A stretch of DNA of 64,000 nucleotides from Streptomyces griseoflavus. GTDB lineage: Bacteria > Actinomycetota > Actinomycetes > Streptomycetales > Streptomycetaceae. Under the pieces are notes generated by a model. That model had not been told where the DNA came from. It saw only the letters and a list, made by a program, of their open reading frames with translations, and searched no databases. A program made the position numbers and the translations under genes. The DNA lies in the NCBI RefSeq assembly GCF_014649995.1, contig NZ_BMUC01000001.1:186001-250000 (forward strand). Reading direction: 5' to 3'. Positions 1-8,565 of the stretch are shown here, in pieces. The first letter of the stretch is position 1. Each line of letters begins with the position of its first letter.

Positions 1-1051
1 GCCGGTCGCGCTCAGCTCCGGCGAGATCGCCGTGGTCGAGGTGTTCGTCCCCGAGTCCGAGGTCACCAACGGTGTCGGCACGGCGTGGGCGGTGCTCGCC
101 GGGGTCGGCGTCGCGCTGATCCTCGGCTCGGTCGCGGTCGCCGACCGGCTGGGCGTACGGATGGTGCGGCCCGCGCGGCGGCTGGTGGAGGGGGCCCGCG
201 ACCTGGGGGAGGGGAAGCTCGGCGCCCGGGTACGGGAGGAGGGGCCGACCGAACTGCGGCTCGCGGCGGTCGCGTTCAACTCCATGGCCGACCAGGTCGT
301 CCAGCTCCTCGCCAACGAACGGGAACTGGCGGCGGACCTGTCCCACCGGCTGCGCACACCGCTGACCGTGCTCCGGCTCAACGCCGCCTCCCTCGGCGAG
401 GGTCCCGCCGCCGAGCAGACCCGGGCGGCCGTCGAGCAGCTGGAGCGCGAGGTGGACACCATCATCCGCACCGCCCGCGAGGCCAAGCCGCAGACGGCCG
501 CCGCCGGGCCCGGCGCCGGGTGCGACGCGGCCGAGGTGGTGCGCGAGCGGATGGCGTTCTGGTCCGCGCTCGCCGAGGACGAGGGCCGCAAGTGGCGGAT
601 GGCCGGAGCCGACCGGCCGGTGCGGATACCCGTCGCCCGCACCGATCTGGCCGCCGCCCTCGACGCGCTGCTCGGCAACGTCTTCCGGCACACCGCCGAG
701 GGCACCGCCTTCGCGGTCGACGTGCACAACGGCGAGGACGCGGTCATCCTGCTCGTCTCCGACGCGGGCCCCGGCATACCCGACCCCGAGACGGCGATGG
801 CCCGCGGCCGGGGCTCCGGCAGCGACGGCTCGACCGGGCTCGGCCTGGACATCGTGCGCCGCCTCGCCGAAGGCACCGGAGGGGACATACGCATCGGCCC
901 GTCGGTGCTCGGCGGGACCGAGGTGCGCGTGTGGATCCAGCTCGACGGACGCGAGCGGGCACCTCGGCGGCGCGGTCACCGGGGAACCGTGCGCCGACGC
1001 GCGACGGGCCGCCTCGGCGCGTTCTCCCGCCGCCCCCGATCCCTCTCTTGA
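1..1051 (+). CDS. Sensor histidine kinase, C-terminal part (5' end outside window)
   Basis: The reading frame is open from the first bases of the window, so this is the 3' part of a longer gene. It encodes a membrane segment (about 75-150), a HAMP linker (about 150-320), a HisKA dimerisation domain whose H-box reads DLSHRLRTP (phospho-acceptor His codon near 344), and a HATPase_c domain with N-box LLGNVFRHT, G1 box DAGPGIPD and G2 box GLGLDIV. All motifs needed for autophosphorylation and phosphotransfer are visible. The last 35 residues are Arg-rich and unlike the catalytic core. The cognate response regulator should lie upstream, outside the window. The signal sensed cannot be inferred. Confidence 0.9.
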   Translation, partial: PVALSSGEIAVVEVFVPESEVTNGVGTAWAVLAGVGVALILGSVAVADRLGVRMVRPARRLVEGARDLGEGKLGARVREEGPTELRLAAVAFNSMADQVVQLLANERELAADLSHRLRTPLTVLRLNAASLGEGPAAEQTRAAVEQLEREVDTIIRTAREAKPQTAAAGPGAGCDAAEVVRERMAFWSALAEDEGRKWRMAGADRPVRIPVARTDLAAALDALLGNVFRHTAEGTAFAVDVHNGEDAVILLVSDAGPGIPDPETAMARGRGSGSDGSTGLGLDIVRRLAEGTGGDIRIGPSVLGGTEVRVWIQLDGRERAPRRRGHRGTVRRRATGRLGAFSRRPRSLS

Positions 1052-1261
1052 GCGCGCCGAGACCACCGGCCGCCTTCCGGCACGGAACGGGGGACCCGCA
1101 CCGCTTCCCGCGCTCGCCGGTGTGCTCCCGTACACCCGCGAGCGCCGGAAAGCGGGTGCCCCGCCCGCCCAGGGCACCGGCGCGTCCGGTGGCAGCCGGA
1201 CGCGCGAACGGGGCGCGGCACTCCCCTGTGCACCGCGCCCCGCCCCCCGTACCCCCGTTCC

Positions 1262-1305
1262 CGGGCCCGGAGCAGGTCAGGTACTCCGGGCCCGGAGCCG
1301 GTCAG
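1262..1305. repeat. Short direct repeat / palindromic element at 3' end of bglC
   Basis: Two 19-bp copies of CGGGCCCGGAGCMGGTCAG lie at 1262-1280 and 1287-1305, differing at one base. The bglC stop codon is inside the second copy. The unit CTCCGGGCCCGGAG is itself a perfect palindrome, so the transcript can fold into alternative GC-rich hairpins. A role in termination between two convergent genes is plausible, but no U-tract is seen. Confidence 0.45.
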
Positions 1306-2741
1306 ATGCCGTCGGGCTCGGGAAGCTCTCCCGTCTTGGCCGCACGCGCGTACCACAGGGCGCTGGACTTCGGCGTGCGCTGCTGCGTCACGTAGTCGAC
1401 GTACACCGCGCCGAAGCGCTTGTCGTAGCCGTACGCCCACTCGAAGTTGTCCAGCAGCGACCACAGGTAGTAGCCGCGCACCTCCGCGCCGTCGGCGATG
1501 GCCCGGCGCACCGCCGACAGGTGGCCGTGCAGGTAGGCGACGCGCTCGGGGTCGTGCACCGAGCCGTCGGCGTCCGGCTTGTCGTCGTAGGCCGCGCCGT
1601 TCTCGGTGACGTAGATCGGCAGCCCGGGAGCCTCGCGGTGGTAGCGCATGATCAGCTCGTGCAGGCCGGTCGGGTCGACGGACCAGCCCATCTCGGTCTG
1701 CTCGCCCGGCGACTGGTGGAAGGCGACGTCGTCCGCGGCGGGCCACGGCGAGTGCTCGCTCGCCCCGTGCCCGTCGGCCCGCGGGCCCTTGGCGTCCGGA
1801 TCCGCCGCCGACACCAGGGTGGGCGTGTAGTAGTTGAGGCCGAGCGCGTCCAGCGGCTGGTGGATCAGGTCCAGGTCGCCGTCCTCGATGAAGGACCAGT
1901 CGGTGAGCGAGGAGGTCGCCTCCAGCAGGGTCTCCGGGTAGGCGCCGTGCAGGATCGGGCCGTGGAAGATGCCGCCGGACAGGTCGTCGATCTTGCGTGC
2001 CGCCGCCCGGTCCGCCGGGTCGCTCGGCGACAGGGGCCGCACCACCGAGGTGTTGAGGCTGAGCGAGACCTGGTTGCGGGCCGGCATCACCGAGCGCAGC
2101 GCCTTGGTGCCCAGGCCGTGTGCCAGGTTCAGGTGGTGGGCGGCCCTGAGCGCGGCCACCGGGTCGGTGCGGCCGGGCGCGTGCACACCGGAGGCGTAGC
2201 CGAGGAAGGCGCTGCACCACGGCTCGTTGAGCGTGATCCAGTTCTCCACGCGGTCGCCGAGCGCCTCGCCCACGATCTGCGCGTACTCCGCGAAGCGGTA
2301 GGCGGTGTCGCGCTCGGGCCAGCCGCCCGCGTCCTCCAGCTCCTGCGGCAGGTCCCAGTGGTAGAGGGTGACGGCCGGCTTGATGCCCTTGTCCAGCAGT
2401 TCGTCGACGAGCTTGCGGTAGAAGTCCAGGCCGCGCTGCACGGCCGGGCCGCGGCCGGTGGGCTGCACGCGGGACCAGGAGACGGAGAAGCGGTAGGCGG
2501 CCAGGTTCAGCTCCGCCATCAGCGCCACGTCGTCGCGGTAGCGGTGGTAGTGGTCGACAGCGATGTCACCGGTGTCGCCGCCGAAGGTCTTGCCCGGCGT
2601 GTGACTGAAGGTGTCCCAGATGGATGGGGTACGCCCGTCCTCCCGCACCGCTCCCTCGATCTGGTACGCGGAGGTGGCGGCGCCCCAGAGGAAGGCGGGA
2701 GGAAAGGTCACCGGGGTCGCCGGCGTTGCGGAGTCAGACAT
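1302..2741 (-). CDS. bglC: GH1 beta-glucosidase (cellobiose/cello-oligosaccharide hydrolase)
   Basis: Cytoplasmic family 1 glycoside hydrolase of 479 aa, usual length for the family and with no signal peptide. The general acid/base Glu lies in TLNEPW and the nucleophile Glu in YVTENG, both intact. It is the intracellular enzyme that splits cellobiose and cellotriose imported by CebEFG into glucose. The start is the ATG at 2741 ([10 protein letters not shown]). The open frame extends to 2852 but that part is not family-like. A CebR-type operator abuts the start codon, so it has its own repressor site besides lying downstream of cebEFG. A 141-bp gap separates it from cebG. Confidence 0.95.
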   Translation of the reverse strand: MSDSATPATPVTFPPAFLWGAATSAYQIEGAVREDGRTPSIWDTFSHTPGKTFGGDTGDIAVDHYHRYRDDVALMAELNLAAYRFSVSWSRVQPTGRGPAVQRGLDFYRKLVDELLDKGIKPAVTLYHWDLPQELEDAGGWPERDTAYRFAEYAQIVGEALGDRVENWITLNEPWCSAFLGYASGVHAPGRTDPVAALRAAHHLNLAHGLGTKALRSVMPARNQVSLSLNTSVVRPLSPSDPADRAAARKIDDLSGGIFHGPILHGAYPETLLEATSSLTDWSFIEDGDLDLIHQPLDALGLNYYTPTLVSAADPDAKGPRADGHGASEHSPWPAADDVAFHQSPGEQTEMGWSVDPTGLHELIMRYHREAPGLPIYVTENGAAYDDKPDADGSVHDPERVAYLHGHLSAVRRAIADGAEVRGYYLWSLLDNFEWAYGYDKRFGAVYVDYVTQQRTPKSSALWYARAAKTGELPEPDGI

Positions 2742-2754
2742 GGAAGCGCTCCCA
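2741..2754 (-). promoter_or_regulatory. CebR operator of bglC, overlapping the start codon
   Basis: TGGAAGCGCTCCCA on the plus strand is a one-mismatch palindrome matching the perfect box upstream of cebE (6298-6311). In the gene direction it reads TGGGAGCGCTTCCA and runs directly into the ATG of bglC. Repressor bound here would sit at the very start of the coding region and block initiation or elongation of RNA polymerase. Confidence 0.85.
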
Positions 2755-2882
2755 TAGGAGGTCGTGGAAGACCGACGAGTACGGAAAGACAGGGGGAGGA
2801 GGGAGGAGGAAGGGGGCCGAGGCGGCGGTGACCCGGCCCCAGGGGTACGCAAGCAGGGGTCAGCCCGGTGCGCAAGCGGGCG

Positions 2883-3794
2883 TCAGCCCTTGACGGCACC
2901 CTGCATGATGCCGCCGACGATCTGCTTGCCGAAGATCGCGAAGACCAGCAGCAGGGGCAGCGTACCCAGCAGCGCACCCGCCATGATCAGGGACTGGTCC
3001 GGGGTGTAGCCGCGGCCCAGGCCCGCCACCGCGACCTGCACGGTCGGGTTGCCGGTCTGGGTCAGCACCAGGAACGGCCACAGGAAGTCGTTCCAGGCCT
3101 GCACGAACATCAGCATGCCGAGCACGGCCATCGCCGGCCGCGCGGCCGGGAACACCACGTGCCAGATCACGCGCCAGCTGCCCGCGCCGTCCACCCGGGC
3201 CGCCTCGATGACCTCGTCCGGCAGCGCCTGGAGCAGGTACTGCCGCATGAAGAACACGCCGAACGCGCTCACCAGCGACGGGAAGATGACCGCCTGCAGC
3301 TGGTCGGTCCAGTCGAGCTTGGCGACCATCATGTACAGCGGGATGATGCTGAGCTGCGGCGGGATCATCATCGTGCCGATGACGACCAGCATCAGGGCGT
3401 TGCGGCCCCTGAAGCGCAGCTTGGCGAAGGCGAACCCGGCGACCGTCGACAGCACCACGATGGTGACCGCGGACGTGCCCGCCACGATCGTGGTGTTGAG
3501 GAACGCCTCACCGAGGTTGGCCTCGGTCCAGGCGATCTCCAGGTTCTTGAACAGGTTCGAGCCGAACCAGAACGGCGGCGGCGTCTGCGCCAGGCGCTGG
3601 TTGTCCCGGGACGCGGCGATCGCCGTCCAGACCAGCGGGAACAGCGACACGAGCGTGAACACGATCAGGATCACGTACGCGATCGGACCGCCGTGCAGCG
3701 TGCCACCCGCCCGCGCGGACTTGGGCAGACGCGAGCGCCTCTGCTGCTGCTTCTCGACGGGTGTTGTCTCGGGGGGCGTCACAGTCGTCGTCAC
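2883..3794 (-). CDS. cebG: Cellobiose/cellotriose ABC transporter permease CebG
   Basis: Inner-membrane permease of the CUT1 (MalG-like) sugar ABC family, about 303 aa, with six predicted membrane segments and the conserved cytoplasmic EAA loop (EAARVDGAGSWRVIW) that docks on the ATPase. It partners CebF and the lipoprotein CebE. The ATPase is not encoded here; in Streptomyces it is normally the shared MsiK. A GTG at 3800 is possible, but the AAGGAG ribosome site is only 2 nt from it and 8 nt from the GTG at 3794, so 3794 is preferred. The ribosome site overlaps the cebF stop codon, suggesting coupled translation. Confidence 0.93.
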   Translation of the reverse strand: MTTTVTPPETTPVEKQQQRRSRLPKSARAGGTLHGGPIAYVILIVFTLVSLFPLVWTAIAASRDNQRLAQTPPPFWFGSNLFKNLEIAWTEANLGEAFLNTTIVAGTSAVTIVVLSTVAGFAFAKLRFRGRNALMLVVIGTMMIPPQLSIIPLYMMVAKLDWTDQLQAVIFPSLVSAFGVFFMRQYLLQALPDEVIEAARVDGAGSWRVIWHVVFPAARPAMAVLGMLMFVQAWNDFLWPFLVLTQTGNPTVQVAVAGLGRGYTPDQSLIMAGALLGTLPLLLVFAIFGKQIVGGIMQGAVKG

Positions 3795-3806
3795 GGCCAC
3801 AACTCC

Positions 3807-4826
3807 TTAACTGCTGGCGCGCAGCCGGCGCGAGATGACGTGGTTGATGAGGCCGATGACGATCAGGATCGCGAACATCGTCCAGGCGATCGCCGAGGCA
3901 CGGCCCAGGTGCTGGTTGACCCAGCCCTGCTCGTACAGGTACAGGCCGAGCGTCTGGAACTGGTGCTCCGCGCCGCCCGACGCGCCCTTGTTGGGGTCGA
4001 ACAGCAGCGGCTCGCCGAAGACCTGGCTGGCGCCGATCGTCGAGACGACGACGGTGAACAGGATCGTCGGGCGCAGCGACGGCAGCGTCACGTGGAGGAA
4101 CTGCTTCCAGCGGCTGGCACCGTCCAGCGCCGCCGACTCGTACAGGTCCTGCGGGATCGCCTGCATCGCGGCCAGGTAGATCAGCGCGTTGTAGCCGGTC
4201 CAGCGCCAGATGATGATGGTCGACACGGCAATCTGCCCGGGCCACTTGTCGTCCTGCCAGGCGATGGGGTCGATCCCGACCGAGTCCAGCGCCCAGTTGA
4301 TCATGCCGTAGTCGCGCCCGAAGAGCAGCACGAACACCAGGGTGGCGGCGGCGATCGAGGTGGCGTACGGGGCGAGCATCGCGACCCGCCAGAAGGTCGA
4401 GGCGCGCAGCTTGTAGTTGAGGATGTGCGCGATGCCCATCGCGATCATCAGCTGCGGCACCGTCGAGATGATGCCGATGGTCAGCGTGTTCTGTGCCGCG
4501 TTCCAGAAGAAGTCGTCGTCGAAGATCCGGGTGTAGTTCTTCAGCCCGACCCAGTTCATGTCGGTCGGGGCGGTCAGTTCCACCTGGTGCAGCGAGGCCC
4601 AGCCGGTCCAGATCAGCGGGAACAGGCCGAAGGCGGCGAACAGCAGGAAGAACGGCGAGACGAACGCGTACGGGCTCCAGCGCGCGTCACGCTGCCAGCG
4701 TCGGGACAGCTTGGCCCGGCGCTTGGCTTCCTTGTCCGTGGGGGAGCCGTCCTGCGGACGGCCCGGGGCCGCGCCCCCCTTGACGGGGGACGCGGCGGTG
4801 TCGGAGCGGGTGGCCATGCGGGTCAC
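3807..4826 (-). CDS. cebF: Cellobiose/cellotriose ABC transporter permease CebF
   Basis: MalF-like CUT1 permease of 339 aa. A long charged cytoplasmic N-terminus (about 50 residues) precedes six membrane spans. The EAA motif ESAALDGASRWKQF is near residue 235. It forms the transmembrane heterodimer with CebG. The GTG start at 4826 overlaps the cebE stop as GTGA, typical of translational coupling. An ATG at 4817 is the alternative. The gene sits in the order cebE-cebF-cebG-bglC, transcribed leftwards under CebR control. Confidence 0.93.
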   Translation of the reverse strand: MTRMATRSDTAASPVKGGAAPGRPQDGSPTDKEAKRRAKLSRRWQRDARWSPYAFVSPFFLLFAAFGLFPLIWTGWASLHQVELTAPTDMNWVGLKNYTRIFDDDFFWNAAQNTLTIGIISTVPQLMIAMGIAHILNYKLRASTFWRVAMLAPYATSIAAATLVFVLLFGRDYGMINWALDSVGIDPIAWQDDKWPGQIAVSTIIIWRWTGYNALIYLAAMQAIPQDLYESAALDGASRWKQFLHVTLPSLRPTILFTVVVSTIGASQVFGEPLLFDPNKGASGGAEHQFQTLGLYLYEQGWVNQHLGRASAIAWTMFAILIVIGLINHVISRRLRASS

Positions 4827-6181
4827 TTGTCCAGGTTGTTGTCGATGGTCTTGGTGGCCGTCTCCCAGGCCTCCTTGGCGGACTTGCCCTTCGTCACCAG
4901 GATGACGCCGTTGTCCGTCAGGCCCTGCTGGATGATCTGGTCCTTCGGGCCGATGACCTGGACCGGGATCTGCTTGGCGGCCTCGGAGAAGATCGTGCCG
5001 ATCGGGGCGTCACCGGTCATGTCGTTCTTGGCACCGGTCACCTCCGCGCTGTCGAACGCGGCCTGGGCGCTGGGGAAGCTGCCCTGCACCTTGAACAGCT
5101 TCGCCTGCTGCTCGGGCGCGGTCAGCCAGGCCACCAGCTTCTTGGCCTCGTCGACGTTCTTGCCGTTCTTCGGCACGCTCAGGAAGGAGCCGCCCCAGTT
5201 GCCGGACTTGGGGGCCACGGCCACGTCCCACTTGCCGGCGGCGTCGGGCTGCGACTTGCCCTTGATGTAGCCGAGCATCCACGGCGGGCAGGCCATCGCG
5301 GCGAACTTGTTGTTGGCGATCGTCTGGTCCCAGGCCGGCTGGAACTGCGTCTGGGCGCCGACCAGGCCCTTCTCGGCGGCCTCGGCGGTCAGGTCGAAGG
5401 CGTTCTTGACGGCCGGGTTGGTCTTGTAGATGACCTCGCCGGAGGCGTCGTAGAACTTCTCCTCCTCACTGCTGAGGATCGCGTTGATCAGACCGCCGGG
5501 GGAGTCCAGGAAGGTGGTGCCCTTGGGGCCCTTCTTCTTGTAGTCCTCGCCGACCTGGACGAACTTCTTCCAGTCGCCGGCCCACAGCTTCGCGACCTCC
5601 GCGCGGTCGCTGGGCAGTCCGGCCTTCTCGAAGAGGTCCTTGCGGTAGCAGATCGCCATCGGGCCGACGTCGGTGCCGAGGCCGACGGTCTGGCCGTCCT
5701 TGGTGGTGGCCTGCTCCCACTTCCAGCCCAGCCAGTTCTCCTTCTTCACCCCCGGGGCCTTGGAGAGGTCCTCGAGCTTGGCCGCCTGGGTGGCGACGAT
5801 CTCGGCGATGTTGCCCACCTCGACGGCCTGGACGTCCTGCAGGCCGCTGTTGGTGGTCAGGTGGTTGAGCAGCGCCGGGTAGTAGTTCTCGTTCCGCTCG
5901 ACGACGTTCTCGGCGATCTTGATGTCGGGGTTGAGCTTCTCGTACTCGGCGTAGAGGCCGGCTTCCTTGAAGCCCATGGTGCCGAAGAGGCCCAGGGTGA
6001 TCGTGGTCTTCCCCTCGCCGCCGCCCGACGAGGAATCGGAGTCGTCTCCGCCGTCGTCGGCACAGCCGGCCAGCAGCCCGGTGCCCAGCGAGACCACGGC
6101 CGCGATGGCCAGTGCCTTGCGGGCGATGGGCTTCCCCCCGCCCGACCGCTGACGGGAGAGGGGGAGGGTACGTGCTCGCAT
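4823..6181 (-). CDS. cebE: Cello-oligosaccharide-binding lipoprotein CebE
   Basis: Extracellular solute-binding protein (family 1) of 452 aa. It has a basic N-terminus, a hydrophobic segment and a lipobox LLAGC with the lipidated Cys at residue 40, so it is anchored to the outer face of the membrane. It captures cellobiose/cellotriose for CebFG. The start ATG at 6181 is supported by AGGAGG with about 6-nt spacing. The frame runs further upstream to 6355 but without signal-peptide character. It is the first gene of the operon. The CebR operator lies about 115 bp upstream. Confidence 0.95.
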   Translation of the reverse strand: MRARTLPLSRQRSGGGKPIARKALAIAAVVSLGTGLLAGCADDGGDDSDSSSGGGEGKTTITLGLFGTMGFKEAGLYAEYEKLNPDIKIAENVVERNENYYPALLNHLTTNSGLQDVQAVEVGNIAEIVATQAAKLEDLSKAPGVKKENWLGWKWEQATTKDGQTVGLGTDVGPMAICYRKDLFEKAGLPSDRAEVAKLWAGDWKKFVQVGEDYKKKGPKGTTFLDSPGGLINAILSSEEEKFYDASGEVIYKTNPAVKNAFDLTAEAAEKGLVGAQTQFQPAWDQTIANNKFAAMACPPWMLGYIKGKSQPDAAGKWDVAVAPKSGNWGGSFLSVPKNGKNVDEAKKLVAWLTAPEQQAKLFKVQGSFPSAQAAFDSAEVTGAKNDMTGDAPIGTIFSEAAKQIPVQVIGPKDQIIQQGLTDNGVILVTKGKSAKEAWETATKTIDNNLDK

Positions 6182-6297
6182 TGCGTCCTCCTGTTGCCCT
6201 GACGTGCCGACCCCCCGGCCAACGGCTCTGTTGACCCGTGTGATGCGCATTGCGGCTCGGGCGGGGAACGTGCGGGTTGTGTATGTGTCAGGTACTG

Positions 6298-6311
6298 TGG
6301 GAGCGCTCCCA
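6298..6311. promoter_or_regulatory. CebR operator (perfect 14-bp palindrome) in the cebE-cebR intergenic region
   Basis: TGGGAGCGCTCCCA is a perfect palindrome in the 342-bp divergent region between cebE and cebR. It matches the operator known for CebR/LacI-type repressors in Streptomyces. On the minus strand a TTGACA (6350-6355) lies about 40 bp upstream of the box. I do not see a convincing -10 partner. The box probably represses cebE and may also autoregulate cebR. No other gene fits in this gap. Confidence 0.9.
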
Positions 6312-6523
6312 CAAGTGATGTGTTGAAGAGTCGCGGGTCCGGGCGGGGGTGTCAAGGGAACAGACGCGGCAAAGTGCGTTCAGTTATCTGCCCGTTAACT
6401 TGACGCCGGGGGGCCGTCCGCGGAACGGATCGGTCCGCACAGTGTCGTCGACGCGGCCGTCACCGTCACTGCCGGGGCTGTTACATTCCAGGCCGGTGGG
6501 ACGTACGAAGGAAGGCGGAGCCG

Positions 6524-7579
6524 ATGGCAAGCCACGGAGCGCGGGGCCGTAGCGGCGGCCGCCCCACCCTCGAAGAGGTGGCCGCGCGCGCCGGGGTCGG
6601 CCGGGGCACGGTGTCCCGGGTGATCAACGGCTCGCCCCGGGTGAGCGACGCCACGCGCGCGCTCGTGGAGGCGGCGGTCGCCGAGCTCGGTTACGTCCCG
6701 AACACGGCGGCCCGCGCGCTGGCCGCGAACCGTACGGACGCCATCGCCCTGGTGGTGCCCGAGCCGGAGACCCGGTTCTTCGCCGAGCCGTACTTCTCCG
6801 ACATGCTCCGGGGTGTCGGCGCGGCGCTGTCCGACACCGAGATGCAGCTGCTGCTGATCTTCGCGGGAAGTGACCGGGAGCGGCAGCGGCTCGCCCAGTA
6901 CCTGGCCGCGCACCGGGTGGACGGGGTGCTCCTGGTCTCGGTGCACGCCGACGACCCGCTGCCCGACATGCTGTCCCAGCTGGAGATCCCCGCGGTGATC
7001 AGCGGTCCCCGCTCGGCCGCGGAGACCCTCGCCTCGGTGGACTCCGACAACTACGGCGGCGCCCGTCAGGCCGTCGAGCACCTCATCGGCCGGGGCCGGC
7101 GCACCATCGCCCACATCACCGGCCGTCTCGACGTGTACGGCGCCCAGCGGCGCATCGACGGGTACCGCGACGCCCTGCGCGACGCGGGCCACGAGGTGGA
7201 CGAGCTGCTGATCGAGCCGGGGGACTTCTCCGAGGAGGGCGGCCGGCGCGCGATGGCGGCCCTGCTGGAGCGCCGCCCCGACCTGGACGCCGTCTTCGCG
7301 GCCTCGGACGTCACCGCGGCCGGTGCCCGGCAGGCCCTGCGTGAGGCGGGCCGCCGCATCCCCGACGACGTGGCGCTGGTCGGCTACGACGACTCCGCCA
7401 TCGCCCGTCACATGGACCCGCCGCTGACGAGCGTGCGCCAGCCGATACAGGAGATGGGCCGCGCGATGATCGACCTGCTGCTCACCGAGGTCGCCGACCG
7501 CCGCCCGGCCGTGTCGCGGGGCCTGGAGCGCCGCCAGATGGTGCTGGCCACGGAACTGGTGGACCGCGCCTCGTCGTGA
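6524..7579 (+). CDS. cebR: LacI-family repressor CebR of cello-oligosaccharide utilisation
   Basis: LacI/GalR regulator of 351 aa. An N-terminal helix-turn-helix (TLEEVAARAGVGRGTVSRVI, about residues 15-35) and a hinge helix (PNTAARALA) are followed by a periplasmic-binding-protein-like sensor domain to the C-terminus. Divergent to cebE with the operator between them. In Streptomyces, CebR releases DNA on binding cellobiose/cellotriose; this is known for the family and is inferred here from context. ATG start at 6524 follows a purine-rich AAGGAAGGCGGAG. A long hairpin follows the gene. Confidence 0.93.
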   Translation: MASHGARGRSGGRPTLEEVAARAGVGRGTVSRVINGSPRVSDATRALVEAAVAELGYVPNTAARALAANRTDAIALVVPEPETRFFAEPYFSDMLRGVGAALSDTEMQLLLIFAGSDRERQRLAQYLAAHRVDGVLLVSVHADDPLPDMLSQLEIPAVISGPRSAAETLASVDSDNYGGARQAVEHLIGRGRRTIAHITGRLDVYGAQRRIDGYRDALRDAGHEVDELLIEPGDFSEEGGRRAMAALLERRPDLDAVFAASDVTAAGARQALREAGRRIPDDVALVGYDDSAIARHMDPPLTSVRQPIQEMGRAMIDLLLTEVADRRPAVSRGLERRQMVLATELVDRASS

Positions 7580-7633
7580 GGGCGCGCCACGCGGGGCCCC
7601 GGTCCCGCGCCGCGCGCGGCCCCGGAGACGAGT

Positions 7634-7668
7634 TCAGCCGGTGATCCCCGTACGGGATCACCGGCTGA
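7634..7668. terminator. Bidirectional hairpin between cebR and tRNA-His
   Basis: Perfect 14-bp stem (7635-7648 with 7654-7667), extendable by one A-T pair, closed by loop CGTAC. It lies between the end of cebR and the 3' end of the oppositely oriented tRNA, so it can stop transcription from both sides. There is no clear U-tract, as is common in Streptomyces. Confidence 0.75.
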
Positions 7669-7676
7669 CTGGTGAG

Positions 7677-7750
7677 GGTGAGTGACGGGACTTGAACCCG
7701 CGACATCCTGGACCACAACCAGGTGCTCTACCAGCTGAGCTACACCCACC
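7677..7750 (-). tRNA. tRNA-His (anticodon GTG)
   Basis: Cloverleaf on the minus strand. Acceptor GTGGGTG pairs with CACTCAC. The D-arm is GCTCAGCTGGTAGAGC, and the anticodon stem-loop CTGGTTGTGGTCCAGG gives anticodon GTG. The T-arm contains GGGTTCAAGTCCC. The extra 5' G (7750) facing C73 is the histidine identity element. The 3' CCA is not encoded. Confidence 0.96.
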
Positions 7751-7867
7751 ATGGCCTTGTCGGTCGAGGTCAGTGACTTCTCCGACCGGCCGAGAAAAAG
7801 TGTACAGGGTCCGAAGGGGTGCTCGCGCACACCTTTCGGCGGGGGTGTCCCGGGACCCCCCGGTTCC

Positions 7868-8470
7868 CTACTGAGCAGGCAGGACGTGCTTGGCGGCGAT
7901 CTTCTTCGCGGTGTCCGAGTCGGGTCCCGGCTGAGCCACGAAGACGGCCTCGCGGTAGTAGCGCAGTTCCGCGATGGACTCGCGGATGTCGGCGAGCGCG
8001 CGGTGGTTGCCGTTCTTCTCGGGGCTGTTGAAGTACGCCCTCGGGTACCAGCGGCGGGCCAGCTCCTTGATGCTGGAGACGTCCACGATGCGGTAGTGCA
8101 GGTAGTCCTCCAGGGTCGGCATGTCCCGCAGCAGGAAACCGCGGTCGGTGCCGACGGAGTTGCCGCACAGGGGCGCCTTGCCGGGCTCCTTGACGTGTTC
8201 CCGCACGTAGTCGAGGACCCGCTGCTCGGCGTCCTCGAGCGTCGTGCCGCCCGCCAGTTCGGCGAGCAGTCCGGACGCGGTGTGCATCTCCCGCACCACC
8301 TCCGGCATCGTCTCCAGGGCCCGCTCCGGCGGGCGGATGACGATGTCCACGCCCTCGCCGAGCACGTTCAGCTCGGAGTCGGTGACGAGGGCGGCCACTT
8401 CGATGAGCGCGTCGTCCGACAGCGAGAGGCCGGTCATCTCGCAGTCGATCCACACCATGCGATCGTTCAT
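7868..8470 (-). CDS. orn: Oligoribonuclease (3'-5' exonuclease of short RNAs and pGpG)
   Basis: DEDDh-type exonuclease of 200 aa, the usual length for Orn. The first acidic motif IDCEMTG is near the N-terminus (residues 8-14), and later conserved Asp and His residues (GTDRGF, HRALADIRES) complete the metal site. It degrades 2-5-nt RNA remnants and linear di-GMP in the cytoplasm. It lies just downstream of adpA in the same orientation, an arrangement conserved in Streptomyces. A strong hairpin between them suggests it is mainly expressed from its own promoter. ATG start at 8470. Confidence 0.95.
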   Translation of the reverse strand: MNDRMVWIDCEMTGLSLSDDALIEVAALVTDSELNVLGEGVDIVIRPPERALETMPEVVREMHTASGLLAELAGGTTLEDAEQRVLDYVREHVKEPGKAPLCGNSVGTDRGFLLRDMPTLEDYLHYRIVDVSSIKELARRWYPRAYFNSPEKNGNHRALADIRESIAELRYYREAVFVAQPGPDSDTAKKIAAKHVLPAQ

Positions 8471-8518
8471 GTGTCTAACCTTACGGGGCGCCGCGCCGTG
8501 CGGGCCCGTACGGGCGGC

Positions 8519-8548
8519 ACGGGCCGGAGGCGGTGGCCTCCGGCCCGT
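8519..8548 (-). terminator. Hairpin terminator downstream of adpA
   Basis: Perfect 13-bp GC-rich stem (8519-8531 with 8536-8548) with a 4-nt loop in the 95-bp adpA-orn gap. It would end or attenuate adpA transcripts before orn. Confidence 0.7.
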
Positions 8549-8565
8549 CGTTCACCGTCGCCGGC

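Noticed and set aside
6182-6523. Small gene between cebE and cebR
   Set aside because: Short frames here have no ribosome site and overlap the CebR operator; the region is regulatory.
7634-7750. Prophage or integrative element attachment site at tRNA-His
   Set aside because: No integrase, no direct repeat of the tRNA 3' end, and the flanks are conserved core genes.
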